Below, piece after piece: positions 11,402 through 23,904 of a stretch of 64,000 nucleotides of DNA. A model generated the notes under the pieces. The model was given only the letters and a program-made list of their open reading frames with translations. It was not told the origin of the DNA and did no database searches. How positions within the stretch are numbered: position 1 is the stretch's first letter; each line of letters opens with the position of its first letter. The position numbers and the translations under genes are program-made. The DNA comes from Adenophora triphylla var. japonica (Eukaryota > Streptophyta > Magnoliopsida > Asterales > Campanulaceae), in contig JAFEMH010000749.1 in assembly GCA_022495995.1 (NCBI GenBank), positions 445,001 to 509,000 of the forward strand, in the 5' to 3' direction.

Positions 11402-11849
11402 AAGAAGATTGTCGTTCTTTTTGTGGTTCAACAAAACCTTATCCTCCTATGGCTGTTCTCGCCATGTTGGTGTGGTCTGTTGTCCATTTACTGTTATCTG
11501 TAATGTAAGCTACTCAAATAAATTCGTGTGAAAATAAAATCATAATTAGATGTTTGCAGGTTAAAATTGTCAAATAACTGATCTGTTTAGCTTTGGATTT
11601 GGATTTGGAATTTGAATTGGAATCAGAATCGAAATCGGAAAATCAGGATGAATTCGGTGAACTTCAAAATGCTCCTCGATACCAAATCCAAAGTTTTGAA
11701 ATTTTAGTTGCTAAATAGATTCTTTAAGTCATTTCGAAGCTTTGGATTTAGAATTTTTATAGCAATAGGAAGTATAATTAAAATTTTAGTTTAACTTGAA
11801 ATAGTTTTTTATCCGTGCGTTTAACGCACGGGTGTACCACTAGTTAGTT

Positions 11850-12455
11850 AATAATAATAGTTATTATATAGGTTAACTATTACTATTAATAGTATTAGTT
11901 AACTATAATAGTTACTTTATAAGTTAACTATTACTATTAATTGTATTAGCTAACTATAATAGTTACTATATAAGTTAACTACTACTATTAATAGTATTAG
12001 TTAACTATAATAGTTGCTATATATGTTAACTAATATAAGTTAACTACTACTATTAATAGTATTAGTTAACTATAATAGTTACTATATATGTTAACTATTA
12101 CTATTAATAGTATTAGTTAACTATAATAGTTACTTTATAAGTTAATTATTACTATTAATTGTATTAGTTAACTATAATAGTTACTATATATGTTAACTAT
12201 TACTATTAATTGTATTAGTTAACTATAATAGTTACTATATAAGTTAACTATTACTATTAATAGTATTAGTTAACTATAATGATTACTATATATGTTAACT
12301 ATTACTATTAATAGTATTAGTTAACTATAATAGTTACTATATATGCTAACTATTATTATAAATAGTATTAATTTACCATATAGGTTAAGTAATAGTATTA
12401 TAGTTACAATATATGTTAACTATTACTATTAATAATATTAGTTAATTATAATAGT

Positions 12456-12459
<4 letters not shown>
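11850..12459. repeat. about 51-bp AT-rich minisatellite, roughly 12 copies
   Basis: The unit contains AGTTAACTATAATAGTTACT followed by ATATAAGTTAACTATTACTA and TTAATAGTATT, with frequent single-base changes. It belongs to the outer Helitron; the few bases of outer Helitron left of the inner one (7618-7630) fit the same pattern. Confidence 0.9.

Positions 12460-12543
<84 letters not shown>
12460..12543. repeat. (TA)n microsatellite
   Basis: About 42 TA units directly follow the 51-bp minisatellite within the outer Helitron. Confidence 0.95.
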
Positions 12544-12545
<2 letters not shown>

Positions 12546-13930
12546 AAGTAGGTCGAAAATAATGCAATGAGCATTTAGCTTAAAGACGTACTTTTCTCGA
12601 GAAGGTTAAGGGTTGGAACCCCCTACATTGTATTTAAAATGTTGTAATTTGAAAAGAAATAGGTCGTTAGTTTTTTCATTCACTTTGTTAATGTCCATAA
12701 AAAATGTTGCATACTGACATAAATTATGACATCAAAAATAAATGACATAAAGTATGAACATCAAAAATAAAATAGCAAAAATTGCTACATTGTTAGTCAC
12801 AATGCAATTCCTATTAAACTTATGTGCAACAAAGTTATTAAAATTGAACACAATTTTTCTAACTTTATAAATGTTAATGTTTTGATTCATTTATAATATA
12901 CTTATATTATAAAAAATAAATCATGATATTAGCAAATTAGCTTTCCGTGCGGAGCACGGGTTACCTACTAGTCAATGTAAAGACTCAATCTTTATATTGA
13001 TTCCACCACATTGATGTTACAATTTTTTATTCCTCCCCATGTTTCCAAAGTTGGAATCTTTCTCCTATGATTGCCTAAAGACTATACAAGGCTTCAAAGG
13101 CATAGGATGAACCATAAAGATCCAACCTTTATGTCTTATTTTCATAGACCCGTGGCTCGTGAGCATTCTTGGAGCAAAGATTGGTGTAAAGACTCAATCT
13201 TTACACCAATCTAACTATAAAATGCCATAAATCTTGTTCCTTTGTAGAGATCAATGATTCTTGGTCCCAAGATCTTCTACGATCACTTGAGATAAACATA
13301 CCAAAATGTCCCTATGAATCACTAATATCTCAAGATGTAGGATTGATGGCCAAAGATTCATTCTTCTTCTAATACCTCATTCTTGGACTTAAATTTGACA
13401 CTTTAATCACATTTGACTAAAATCTCCAAGAAAAATTAGATTAAAATATACCAAGGCTCCCATGCCTAGATTGGTTGATTAATCTAATAGGAGGATAGAT
13501 AGGTCCCATAAAGATGATCACAAGCTCAAAAATGGGTAGAGGATCAAAATCCCAAAAATATCAAAGTTCAAGTCATCCTAGACCTAGAACCTTCTAAAAA
13601 TGGTTTCTAGCTTTGGATAAAGGCTTGGCACATCCCTTTATTTCACCAAAAATCACACACACGCACACTTGCACAAATTTTGGACCTTTGGAAGACTTGC
13701 ATTTGCAAGGCTCCTTGGGTGAACGCCAAACGTTCTTCCCAAGGGGTAACTTAATATCCGGACCTAGTATCTTTTTCCTTTTTTTCAAAGTTTTGAGGAC
13801 TATCAAAATGGCGTGGTGACTCCGTTTTTCATTAATTTGGTGTTTTCCAACAATGAGGTGACTTGGCCCTCGAAATGATTCGCAAACTACCCATGGGTTT
13901 TGGCATGCGCGATCGTGGGGTAATTCACAG

Positions 13931-13950
13931 TTGGCGACTCCACTGGGGAC
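13931..13950 (+). other. primer binding site of Tat-A
   Basis: TTGGCGACTCCACTGGGGAC begins one base after the LTR end (CA at 13928-13929). It starts with TGG, complementary to a tRNA CCA end, and matches the type of site I associate with Tat/Ogre elements, reported as tRNA-Arg. The tRNA identity was not checked. Confidence 0.75.
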
Positions 13951-14695
13951 AATATAAATGTTTTCCAAACTTCTTCTCTCATAAGAAGCTTTGGAACATT
14001 TACGAGGGTTAGCCTTCCGTCCCGGGTCCAATTTTTGTGCTTGTGGGAATCTTTTTTCCTTTTTTATGCATTCCTTGTGCTATTTTTTTGGCTTGTATAT
14101 ATTCTGAACAATAATAGGTACAGTTCTGAAGCTGAAAATTGCCCAGAAATCTCTGGCTAAACATTCTGGAATTGCAACAGTTTGGAACCTGGAAAATTGG
14201 TGGATCAAGCCATGCGGCCTGACCTGCCCTGGACTAAGTCGCGCGGCTTTATTCGCAGTTCCACCAGGACAGTTTCTTCTGGCATTAATCTGGAAACTGT
14301 GGCAATGTTGGGACTATTCTTTCCAGAATCTGGACTGGTTTCAAAGACCAGAAAATTGCGTGCTTACGTGATGCGTTTCCCCGTCCTAAAAAATTCTTTT
14401 AAGACACATATTGAAAATCTCTATTTTAACTCAAAAAAGAATTTTTAGTGACCGCACACTACGCACACTATATACTCATGTACACTTTTTCACACTACGT
14501 CCTCAACCTGGGATGGTTGTTCAGTTGCAATCACGGAAAATGTTACGACGCTCTAGGGCGCGCACGGAACCATCCCAACCTCCCCTTGGCTTAACCCGTG
14601 TCGACCACTGCACTAGTCCGTGTCACACTTTTTAAACCGTGACTTTTGGTTGGTTTTTGTCTAGACCGTGTCATACAGCCTTGTCGTATACCCCC

Positions 14696-15130
14696 GTAAA
14701 AGTCAAACCCGAGCCCATGCTAGAGTCAAGATTCCTCGCACAAGGGAAGCCATGCCAAAATTTCGTTAGGCAAAATTGGCAAAATATCTTGACCTCCGAC
14801 ATAGACTTTGACTTTGACTTGCACGGAGTATGTAAAAGTCAAACCCAAGCCCATGCTAGAGTCAAGATTCCTCGCGCAAGCGAAGCCATGCCAAAATTTC
14901 GTTAGGCAAAATTGGTAAAATCTTGACCCCCGGCATTGACTTTGATTTGTACGGAGTATTGAACCATGCTCAATGTGATGTCGTGTCATTCGAATTTTAA
15001 CGTCCGACCTATGCCTATTATTTTCCTTGGAAAACGTGAATTCAACGTCTCTCGTGCAAGCGAAGCTATGCCGAAATTCCGCTAAGGATAAAGACTTGAC
15101 TTTGATGGCATTGACATTGACTATAATCCG
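14696..15130. repeat. 136-bp tandem repeat in Tat-A leader, two copies plus a partial third
   Basis: Copies start at 14696 and 14832 (GTAAAAGTCAAACCC), each ending in TTTGACTTG..CGGAGTAT-like sequence. A diverged third copy covers about 15040-15130. It lies in the untranslated leader between the primer binding site and gag. Confidence 0.85.
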
Positions 15131-15597
15131 CATCGCTCGTGCTTTAAAATTCCTATGATCCACTAGACCCTAGGACCGTTCTGCTCTTTTCGGTCGGTGG
15201 GATCCGCTTGCCCTATGGAAACCTTGTTCGAGGTTACAGGTTGAGGGGTCCATAGACGTAGTGACGGAACCCACTGATCCAGGATCTAGAGTAGTTGCGA
15301 AAAAGAAGGGCAACCTTTTTCAACCAAATAGGGCTAATCAAAAGACACTGTTTTAAGTAAACTTGAAGATTCTTAATTGCATGTTACTTGAGCCTTCAGC
15401 CTAAACACCTACCCTCGAGTCTAAACCTTGCCTATCCCCTTTCCGCAGCGAGAAAGAAGTGGGTGAGAATACCGGGTCAGCGGCTTTTCAGTGTAGAAAT
15501 CTCAGGCTCAGACGGTTCATCAGAATCATCAATTTCGTCTACTCAGGGGTTTAGAATGGCAGATATGACATAAAACAGTGGTGGTACGGGTAACCCG

Positions 15598-17477
15598 ATG
15601 CCTAGAGAGGAAGAGTTAGCCCTCACCTTGGAAAACTGCTGCAAGGTTCATAAAGAGCAACAAGGCTGGCTCATCGATGCTCTTCGTCGTCATGGGGTTC
15701 AGATAGTAGTTGAAGCAAATGGTTCCTTGGTCATGGTTGAAGATGAGACTCCAGAAACAGTGATTTCAAACCCTCTATCCTACAACCAATGCCATCCTCC
15801 TTCGACATATGATCCCCCACCAAGGACTACTTCCCTTCTGTTCCTCCCAATATCTCAGGCCATCAGGGCTCCATCACCCCAGCTCCTCAGAACAGACCAT
15901 GCTTCGTTCACTATCAATAGCAACTGAATGCTACATCCACCCCAGTCTCTCAGTCTCACCAATATCCCCCAGGATTCATTCCTCCTCCTCACTACGGACC
16001 ATCCCAGCTGACTTCAAAGCCTCAAAACCAGTCCAATGATCTCCTCAATACTTGCCCTGCAACAGCAGATCTCCCGTCTCCAGCCTTGCCAACAGGTCCC
16101 CACAAGGCTCCTTACTCCTTCTTTTACCTCGGTAACTATGGATACAATCCCTATGCCTTCAGCCCGTCTTATGAAAACCAGGGACAAGGTCAAGTCTACA
16201 CCTATTTCCCTCAAACGGACCCTCAGTTCGTGGTGCCATCCACTAGTGTGCCACTTATCGTACTATCGCTCAAAATTGATAACTCTACCCCGAAACCAAG
16301 CAATCCGAGAATGTCAGCTGACCCTAACATGGTCTGGCTCATGGAGAAGGTCAAATCCATCCAAGAGCAGTTTGGTGAACTAAGCACTAAGAAAGCCGCC
16401 TATCAGATCACAGATCCGAGCAAGATTGTTCCTCTTCCTCCGAAGTTCCGAATGCCTGAGATTGAGAAGTTCAACAGCATAGACTTCCCCCGAACTCACA
16501 TCGAGAGCTACCTTCTGGCTATGAGAGCCAAAGACTGTACTTATCAGCAGATGGCTGACCATTTCCAACTGTCATTAAAGGGTTCAGCTCTCAGATGGTT
16601 CTTGCATGTAAAACCGGAAGCCCGAGCCACCTGGGACCAGATTAAGGATGTGTTCATGGAAAAGTACAAGGCCAATTTGAATTGAGAAACTAGCAGAAAT
16701 GATTTGCAGGGGACTTTGCAATGCTCAGATGAGCCGGTAGGTGAATTTTACAAGAGATGGAATTGGAAGCTTAGTGAGATGATGACTCCATTGAATGAAG
16801 AAGAACAAATGGAAATCTTCCAGTCCTGCTTGAAGCCCCAGTTAAGGGTCCAGATTGGCAACTACTATTATCTCGATCTCCGAGCAATGGTGAATGCGAG
16901 CACCAAATTTGAAAATGCCTTCAATATGGCACCAGCAACAGGAACCTACAACTCCTACCGATACACGGCCTCAACCTCGAACACTCCAGCCAGTGCCGTG
17001 AAGGGAAAAGAAATAGTGGGGGCGGCCAATTACATTCATAATAAAAAAGTCGGACAGAGCTCAGGTCAAACCGCTACAAAGCCAAGGCCTCGCCACTACT
17101 CCACTGAAGACTTTAGGATGCCATTGGAGAAAGTATTTGATGGTTTGGTAGCCGAGGGGCTTATGAGACCTCTGGAGAATTGGAAGCCCAAGAACCCTAA
17201 CATTCGATTGGATGAGTCTAAGCATTGTCAGTTCCACAAATACCATGGGCATACCACCAACGATTGCACTTATTTGAGGCACCTGATCTCCCGTTTAATT
17301 GAGAAAGGCAAGCTTGAACCGCCTCGGGGCCCCAATACAATCAAAACCCTCTTCCATCTTCCAACCAATGACCGAGTGAATGTGATTGAGTTTGGAAATC
17401 CAGAGCAGGCGAACGCAGTCGGGTTCAGGAATCCCAAGATTATAATTATCCTAGAGTTTAATGTTCCTTATGTTTAA
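15598..17477 (+). pseudogene. Tat-A gag, broken
   Basis: The capsid-like region is readable at 16086-16685 and, in the same frame after a TGA at 16683-16685, at 16704-17477. It has the retrotransposon gag pattern: PPKFRMPEIEKF, LKGSALRWF, EFYKRW. Near the C-terminus is CQFHKYHGHTTNDC, the modified zinc-binding motif typical of Tat-lineage gag instead of a CCHC knuckle. The N-terminal part (15598-16085) moves between frames. Gag would form the particle that packages the RNA; here the stop and frameshifts prevent it. Confidence 0.82.
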
Positions 17478-20044
17478 TTGCATGGGAATGGAAGGATCTA
17501 ATTGATGCCTCAGCCAGGGAAGGGCAGTTTGGCCCTATAGTGGGGACAGATTTCATCAATGTCATCGAAGCAAGATTTCTTTTCGGCAACACCGAGCCAG
17601 TTACCATAGCCAAGATTACAGAGGATAGACTCACTTATGAAGATTGTGAGGCCAAAGTGAACCAATCTATGGTGGTGAAAGTTTCCCCAGAACCCTTCAT
17701 CACCCATGGTGAGCATAACGTGTTTGTGATGTCCCTTACTGCTCAGGAGGATCGGTCCCAACCACTGGTATGGAGAAATGTGGAAAGGAGAATGAATGAC
17801 CAAGGAGACTCCGATGGCGGAGAAGGTTGCCTATCAGATGCCGAAAGTGTGACTGGCCTCAGTAGCTCAGAAAGGCAGGTGAATGTGATTGAATTTGAAG
17901 AGGAATCCACACCAGCTCAACCAAAGCCACACATTTAGTATGATGTCTGTGATTGCGACGATTGTCTGGAGGATGCATACCAGGATTGGATCAATGAAGA
18001 ATCTCCCTCAAGGAGGAGAAGAAAGAAGAAATCCACCCAACAAAAGTTGAAGGAAATATATGAGGCGGGAGATACCAGCGTGGGGACGCTAGGAGAACCC
18101 TCCGGCAAATTTTATTATTATGTCAGCTACTCGAGAGAGCCCGTCAAAGCCTCAGCTAGTCAGAGCAAGGTCCGTCCCGACAGCTCCCGCCCGATCGATG
18201 TTCTAGAGGTAGAAAACTCCAAGTTCATAGGTATTTTCCGGTTCAATGAAAAGTTGAAAGATTTGGAAGATGAATACAGGGTCCCCATAGAATACATGGC
18301 CAGTCAGGGCAGAATCAAATTCTCACCTGAAGAGGATTTCATCAGTGTAATACAAGCCAATCCCCATGTCGGCTACACAGATAAGGTGGTGGCGTAAAAA
18401 ATCAGCAAAGAGAAAATGACTTACCAGTAGTGCATAGACAAAATGAATCAGACCCTTCAGTTTATGAGCCCGGTTGTTACAGAGAAGCTTGTCGAAAGAC
18501 TGCATCATGCCTCCCTTGATCCACTTACCATCTTTCCAAGGCATAGACCCACAAACGACCCCAGTAAGGCTTTTGATGAGTTCGAGTTCTCCAACTTTCT
18601 GAACGCCTGCGAATTTGCTTCTCCCTCGGATAGTGACAGCAAAGAGTCCATCAGAAATGAGAACAGGAATGGGCTGATTTTCAGTGATTATGACAGTTCA
18701 GTAGAGGGCATGGATATAGAGTAAATGGAAATGAAATTTGAAGAATCAGATGGGGTAGAAAGCCACATGTCTGAGAATGAGGATGAGATTACCTCGAAAT
18801 GCGACTGCAGCTTTTGCAAGAGCTTGGAGGAGAAAAAGGACGAAAATTCAGATAAGGAAGAATATGAGTTCAACATTTTAGAATTCAATACCCCTTATAA
18901 AGACCTAGTCGGAGAATGGAGAGGTTTGATTGAAGCCTTAGCCGAGCAAGGAAACTGGGCTCCCCCCAGAGTATGTAAATGTCATTGAAACTGTGCCTCC
19001 GTCGGAAAGGGTGGATGATATTGAAGTACTAAGGGTCACCACTAAGCCACTGTCCAAAGAAGAATGTATGAAAGCCCTATAAAGGGTCTTGAAGCTTGAA
19101 GCGACACCGGTCCCATTTCTATCCTATGATAACAGTGACATTTTCCTGGTAGTCCCAACGCCAGAGGAAAGACCCAGAACGCCTCTTATATGGCGCTAAG
19201 TATCTCGGCCATCCTTCGCCACAATTGGTCACCAGGGTGAGGATGAAGACTCAGAAGGAAGTTACTGTAGTGAGTTTGAGGGAGATACAGTTGAAATGCC
19301 AGAGGGAACAGTAGAAGAATGGCTCACTCAAAGGCCAATTAACCCCGAAAACCCATCCAAAGATGATGACCTGGAGCCCGTCAAGAGGTTTGAACCCAAA
19401 GAACTCCTTATTGATGATGGAGTCGCCCACTTCAGAAAGTGTTTGGCTAATGTCAGAGAAGCTGCCAAGAGGTTGACGCCAAAAAAAAGGAAAGATATGC
19501 TTGATAGTGATGAGGAGTATGACCCTACATTGCTGAAAAAGTTGCTAGGGCAAAATGATGAAGCGAATGGCAAGCCTCCGAGTCCCGGGAACGATGGTTT
19601 CTGTGGTATGTTGACTCTGAAAAGCCTGAATGAAACTTTTAAAGCCTTGAGTGAGGAAGAGGAAACTGAAATCAGTAAGTTGCTAACTCAGTGGGGGACC
19701 CAGAAGACGGAAAGATCCAGAAAGCATGTAACCTGGGATCAGATCCGTGGAGCGGCTTATACCTCTAGTGATACTGTGAACCAAATCAGCCAGCAGGGTT
19801 AGCCGTATGCCAGCAAAAGCCCACCTCTAACCCTGAAAGAACTGAAAGAATCTTCCAAGAGAGCCAATGAATTGGGAAAATCAAATGTCTATGTGATGAC
19901 TCATTTTGGACAGATGAATGTTGAACCACCCAGGGTTGACAAGAGAAATACCAACTCCGAACCAAGGACAGATAAGAGGCCTTATAAGCCAAAAACAGAA
20001 AAGGTGGAATCTAAAAAGGAAGATTCAGTGCTGACTCAGCTAAA
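17478..20044 (+). pseudogene. Tat-A long gag-protease spacer polyprotein, degraded
   Basis: Open segments at 17540-17938 and 18047-18397 share one frame, and further acidic, Ser/Glu-rich segments lie at 18443-18988 and 19296-19802. None has a domain I recognise. A long low-complexity linker between gag and protease is common in large Tat/Ogre elements, and these pieces read as its remains, cut by several stops and frame changes. Confidence 0.6.
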
Positions 20045-20439
20045 GTGCACCCAAGCCAATATCTCCCTTTGGTCATCCAAATGATAGGGAACATTCACTA
20101 TGGAAACATCATCACTTTCACGGACCTGGATTTACCAAAATATGGGGCTAACCACGCTGAGCTGCTCTACATCACTATCCAGTTGGAAGAGCACCAGCTT
20201 TCGAGGGTATTAGACAATGGGGGTTTGCAATGAACGTCCTGCCAGCAAAAATGATGGACCTACTAGATCTGAAGCCAACAGACTTAAAGCCGTCCAGTCA
20301 GACTATTAAGGCCTATGATTCCACCGCTCGATCAGTTTTGGGGATTGCAACTTTAAATCTGTGGTTTGGGAAGAAGGTCATGGTTGTTGACTTCCAAGTA
20401 ATTGATATCCCCATTTCATTTACTGCTCTACTGGGATGA
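20045..20439 (+). pseudogene. Tat-A aspartic protease, frameshifted
   Basis: Two overlapping frames meet at about 20220-20235: one ends in RVLDNGG, the other begins MNVLPAKMMDLL. Together they match the active-site region of Tat proteases, which usually have D-[NT]-G followed by a hydrophobic NVCP or NVLP segment. The segment VVDFQVIDIP..FTALLG matches the flap and C-terminal part. The frame change lies inside the active site, so the enzyme is dead. It would cleave the Gag-Pol polyprotein. Confidence 0.65.
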
Positions 20440-20463
20440 CCCTGGATCCACCAGATAAACGGG

Positions 20464-20862
20464 GTGGCCTCTACCCTACACCAGTGTGTCAAATTCCAGT
20501 CTGATGATGGAACTATCACTACTATCAATGGAGACAGTGTGACTGTGGAAGGGACCAATATCGGGGGTATTCCAATACTGGAAATCAAGTATGATGATGA
20601 AGGGATTACCTTAACTAGCTTCTCCTTGACCACTAAAGTGCAAGTGTGTTGTGCAGACCTCACTACTACCTCAGAACAATTACCTCCTGCCATGCGAATG
20701 ATGAGAAAGATGAATTATCTTCCGGGGCTTGGATTGGGTAAAAGGCTTCAGGGTCGTCATACTGTCATTAATGCAAAGGAACAAACCACCCGACATGGCC
20801 TGGGCTACAAACCAACTCCTCAGGATGACAGGGAAGCTAAGGTAACAATTCAGGAAAAATGA
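20464..20862 (+). pseudogene. Tat-A G-patch-like segment downstream of protease
   Basis: The frame contains MMRKMNYLPGLGLGKRLQG and, 17 residues later, RHGLGYKP. The Gly spacing (LPGLGLGKRLQG) resembles a G-patch, a short glycine-rich RNA-associated motif found after the protease in some retroelements, including large Tat elements by my recollection. The role in the element is unproven. The following 20863-21415 is broken into short frames. Confidence 0.55.
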
Positions 20863-21415
20863 AAAGTTGGTACCAATGAAGGGGTCCGTCTCCGTCCTTA
20901 TAGCCTGTCTCTGGCCGAGTATTTCACCAAGGGCGAGACTCAGTATGATGAGAATGACAGTCAGCAGTTCGCGAGGAAAGATCTCTGGAAAAGCCTTGAA
21001 AAGGCCCGTGGAAAGCCAGCCAATCCAATCAGGAGGATGTTCTCGACCTGCCGAGTATTCCTGGGGCTACCACCACTGTTCAAAACGAGTATGTCTTCAA
21101 AGGGAACCCAGACCGCCTCAAAGAGCCAGCACTCTTCCCAGCAGGGGTAATGGATTTCTCCACCTTTGAGCTAGCTCTCCCAAAGATCAGCCAGGTAGAA
21201 ATTGCCAGTAGTGAGGATAGTAGGCCGGCATTGCAGTGTTTGATGAAGAAATACAGATTCCCGACCTAATCGACTTCAGCTCAAATGACGAGACAGTTGT
21301 CGTAATTGGGAACGACAGTGAAGAACCTTTTGATCCTCGCACTCTAGTGACTAAGACAGATATGCCGCTGAAGATCTGGGAGACATTTTCAGGCCCGATA
21401 GCCGGCCGACAGTAA

Positions 21416-23290
21416 TTGATCACAGAGCTTGGATTGGTTCCCCGTCCCTCTATGTCTAGTCCTGTCAAACACCCTGTCATTCGTACTATAGAGTCGGGAG
21501 TCTTTAAGTTCGAGTCCTCTGAGTCATCTGACGGCCTTACGCCTGAAGATTATGAATGTGTCGCCAATGTGATCTTTCCATTCGCTTTAAATGAAATGAT
21601 AGATCTTTCTGAGTATCCCCTTATTGCCAACTTAACAAATGATAAATTAACTAATAATCTAACAACAGTTAATAATGATTCATTTGAACAAGATGCAGAC
21701 ACAGTAAATGAACAATACATTAAAAAAATCTTTAAGCAGGTTATTGATAAGGAGGAAAACCGTGCCCAAGCTGTCGAGGAGGTTTTGACTAGTGTTAACC
21801 TGGGTACTATCAAAGAACCTAAAGAGACACAGATCGGGAACTTCTTCCAAGGGGCCAAACGGGACAAACTGATTGATCTTCTCAAAGAGTATGTGGATGT
21901 GTTTGCCTGGTCATACAAGGACATGCCGGGGATGGGCAGCTCAATTGTAGAACACAGGATTCCTTTGACACCTGATGCCAAGCCTGTGAAACAGAAACTG
22001 AGGAAAATCAAGCCAGAATGGTCTCTGCAAGTCAACGAGGAAATTGAAAAGATGCTCCGTGCTGGATTCATCAGAGTCATTGAATATCCGACCTGGTTGT
22101 CAAAAATTATGACTGTGACCAAAGCAAATGGGAAGGTGCGATGTTGTGTGGATTTTCGGGATCTAAACAAAGCCAGTCCCAAAGACAACTACCCGTTGCC
22201 GAACATAGATATTTTGGTGGATGCCACAGCCAACTACGAAGTCAAGTCATTCGTTGATGGTTTTGCTGGCTACAATCAGATCAAGATGGCAGAAGAGGAC
22301 CATGAGAAAACAACTTTCACCACGCCGTGGGGGACATACTGTTACACGGTGATGCCTTTTGGGTTAAAGAACGCTGGGGCTACTTATCAGAGGGCAGCAA
22401 CTGCGCTTTTTCATGACATGATCCACAAGGAGATTGAGGTCTATGTCGATGATATGATTATCCATTCCAAAGGCGCAGATGGACAACACTTTGTTGATCT
22501 ACGGAAGTTCTTTGAGCGGTTAAGGAAGCATTCCATGAGGCTGAACCCTGCAAAAGTGCACCTTCGGAGTGACGAGAGGAAAGGTACTTATGTATATGGT
22601 CACAGAATGAGGAATTGAAGCCGACCCCCGAAAAATCAAGTCATTATGGACATGAGGCCACCTCGATCCCAGACATAAGTCAAGAGCTTTATGGGCAGAC
22701 TGCAGTATATCAGCCATTTTGTTAATCAGCTAATAACCATGTGTGAGCCCATCTTCAAGCTTATAAAGAAGAATGCAGATACAGAATGGAATGAAGAATG
22801 CCAGGATGCATTTGACAAGATTAAGGCATACCTAGTGAATTCCCCCGATACTATGCCCCCCGTATGGGCAGAAACCCCTCCTGCTCTATCTTACGATCAC
22901 CGACACGGCAGTTGGGGCTATGCTGGCCCAAGAAAAGAAAGATTCTCAGGTAGAGAATGCCATTTACTTTGTGAGCCGAAATCTACAAGGGAGTGAGCTC
23001 AATTACTCGACGTGTGAAAAGACATGCGCAGGACTGGTCTGGGTAGTTGGGAAACTGAAACACTACATGCAGGCTCATTCGGTGAATTTGGTCTCAAAAA
23101 TGGACCCCATCAAATATCTCTTCGACAAACCATCCCTCTCGATGCGCTTGGCAAAATGGTCATTCTTCCTTGTAGAGTTTGACATCAATTATGTAACAAG
23201 AAAGGCAATCAAGGGTCAAGCACTCTCAGATAATTTGGCAAATTTCCATAGTAATGAGGACCGAGGCCCTGAACCCCAGTTTTCAGACGA
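21416..23290 (+). pseudogene. Tat-A reverse transcriptase and RNase H, broken
   Basis: The reverse transcriptase is open from 21416 to 22618. It shows KIKPEWSLQVNEEIEKML, CCVDFRDLNKASPKDNYPLP, the first catalytic block FVDGFAGYNQI, MPFGLKNAGATYQ and the core YVDD at 22442-22453, followed by FFERLRKHSMRLNPAKV. A frame loss occurs after 22600. The connection and RNase H region continues at 22691-23290 (SRNLQGSELNYSTCEKTCAG, KWSFFLVEFDINYVTRKAIK) with another frame change near 22950. It would copy the genomic RNA into DNA. Phylogenetic placement in Tat follows from YVDD context and the following second RNase H. Confidence 0.9.
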
Positions 23291-23299
23291 AGGAATTTT

Positions 23300-23720
23300 C
23301 GCTTTTGAACCCAAGAACCGATGGCAACTTTTCTTTGACGGAGCTGCTAACAAAAGGGGAAATGGTATAGGGATGTTGTTGGTGGACCCAAAAATATGAC
23401 CAGACGCCGATAGCCATCAAGCTGAACTTCTCTGTCACAAACAATGCAACAGAGTATGAAGCTTGTATAGCCGGTTTAAAGGCCGCCCTAGAAAGAAATG
23501 TTAAGGAACTCGAGGTCTACGGGGACTCAGTCCTAATCATTAACCAGGTCTCAAACAAATGAAAGACTGTGGATCCTCACCTACAGAAGTACCATGCCTA
23601 TATGGAAGAATTGACAGAGTAGTTCAAAGAAGTGACCTTCCATTATCTGCCGAGAGACGTGAATAGATTTGCAGATGCCTTGGCTACTCTAGCCTCACTG
23701 GTTGAAATCCCCGAAGGAAA
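23300..23720 (+). pseudogene. Tat-A second (archaeal-type) RNase H, broken
   Basis: Starting after the first RNase H, the segment reads WQLFFDGAANKRGNGIGMLL, then ATEYEACIAGLKAAL, VYGDSVLIINQVSNK and RDVNRFADALATLAS, which supply the D-E-D-D catalytic pattern. Stops interrupt it near 23398 and 23560. A duplicated RNase H just before integrase is the defining feature of the Tat lineage. Confidence 0.85.
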
Positions 23721-23904
23721 GGCAGTAAAACCATTCAGAGTGGGTAGAAGGGAAACATCAGTCTTTTGTTGTGAAATAGAAATAGGGCCCGAGCTCGCCA
23801 ATGAACCTTGGTACAATCAGGTTTATCAGTTTCTCAAAAATGGGGAAGTAGCATTCAAGGACGAAGAAGGTAATCTGAAGGAGGGCATCAAAGCCAAAAG
23901 TTTG

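Larger units (their letters stand above)
7631..11843 (+). mobile_element. inner Helitron carrying host gene exons
   Basis: The right end has a stem CCGTGCG/CGCACGG at about 11813-11832 followed by CTAG at 11840-11843 and a host T. The left end begins TCTATAACTA at 7631, directly after a host A (7630). Removing 7631-11843 rejoins CTAATACTA to TTAGTTAATA, which resembles the minisatellite that continues to the right. The 4.2-kb interior has no replicase but contains exon-like segments of several host genes, all in the Helitron's own orientation, separated by intron-like sequence. Confidence 0.85.
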
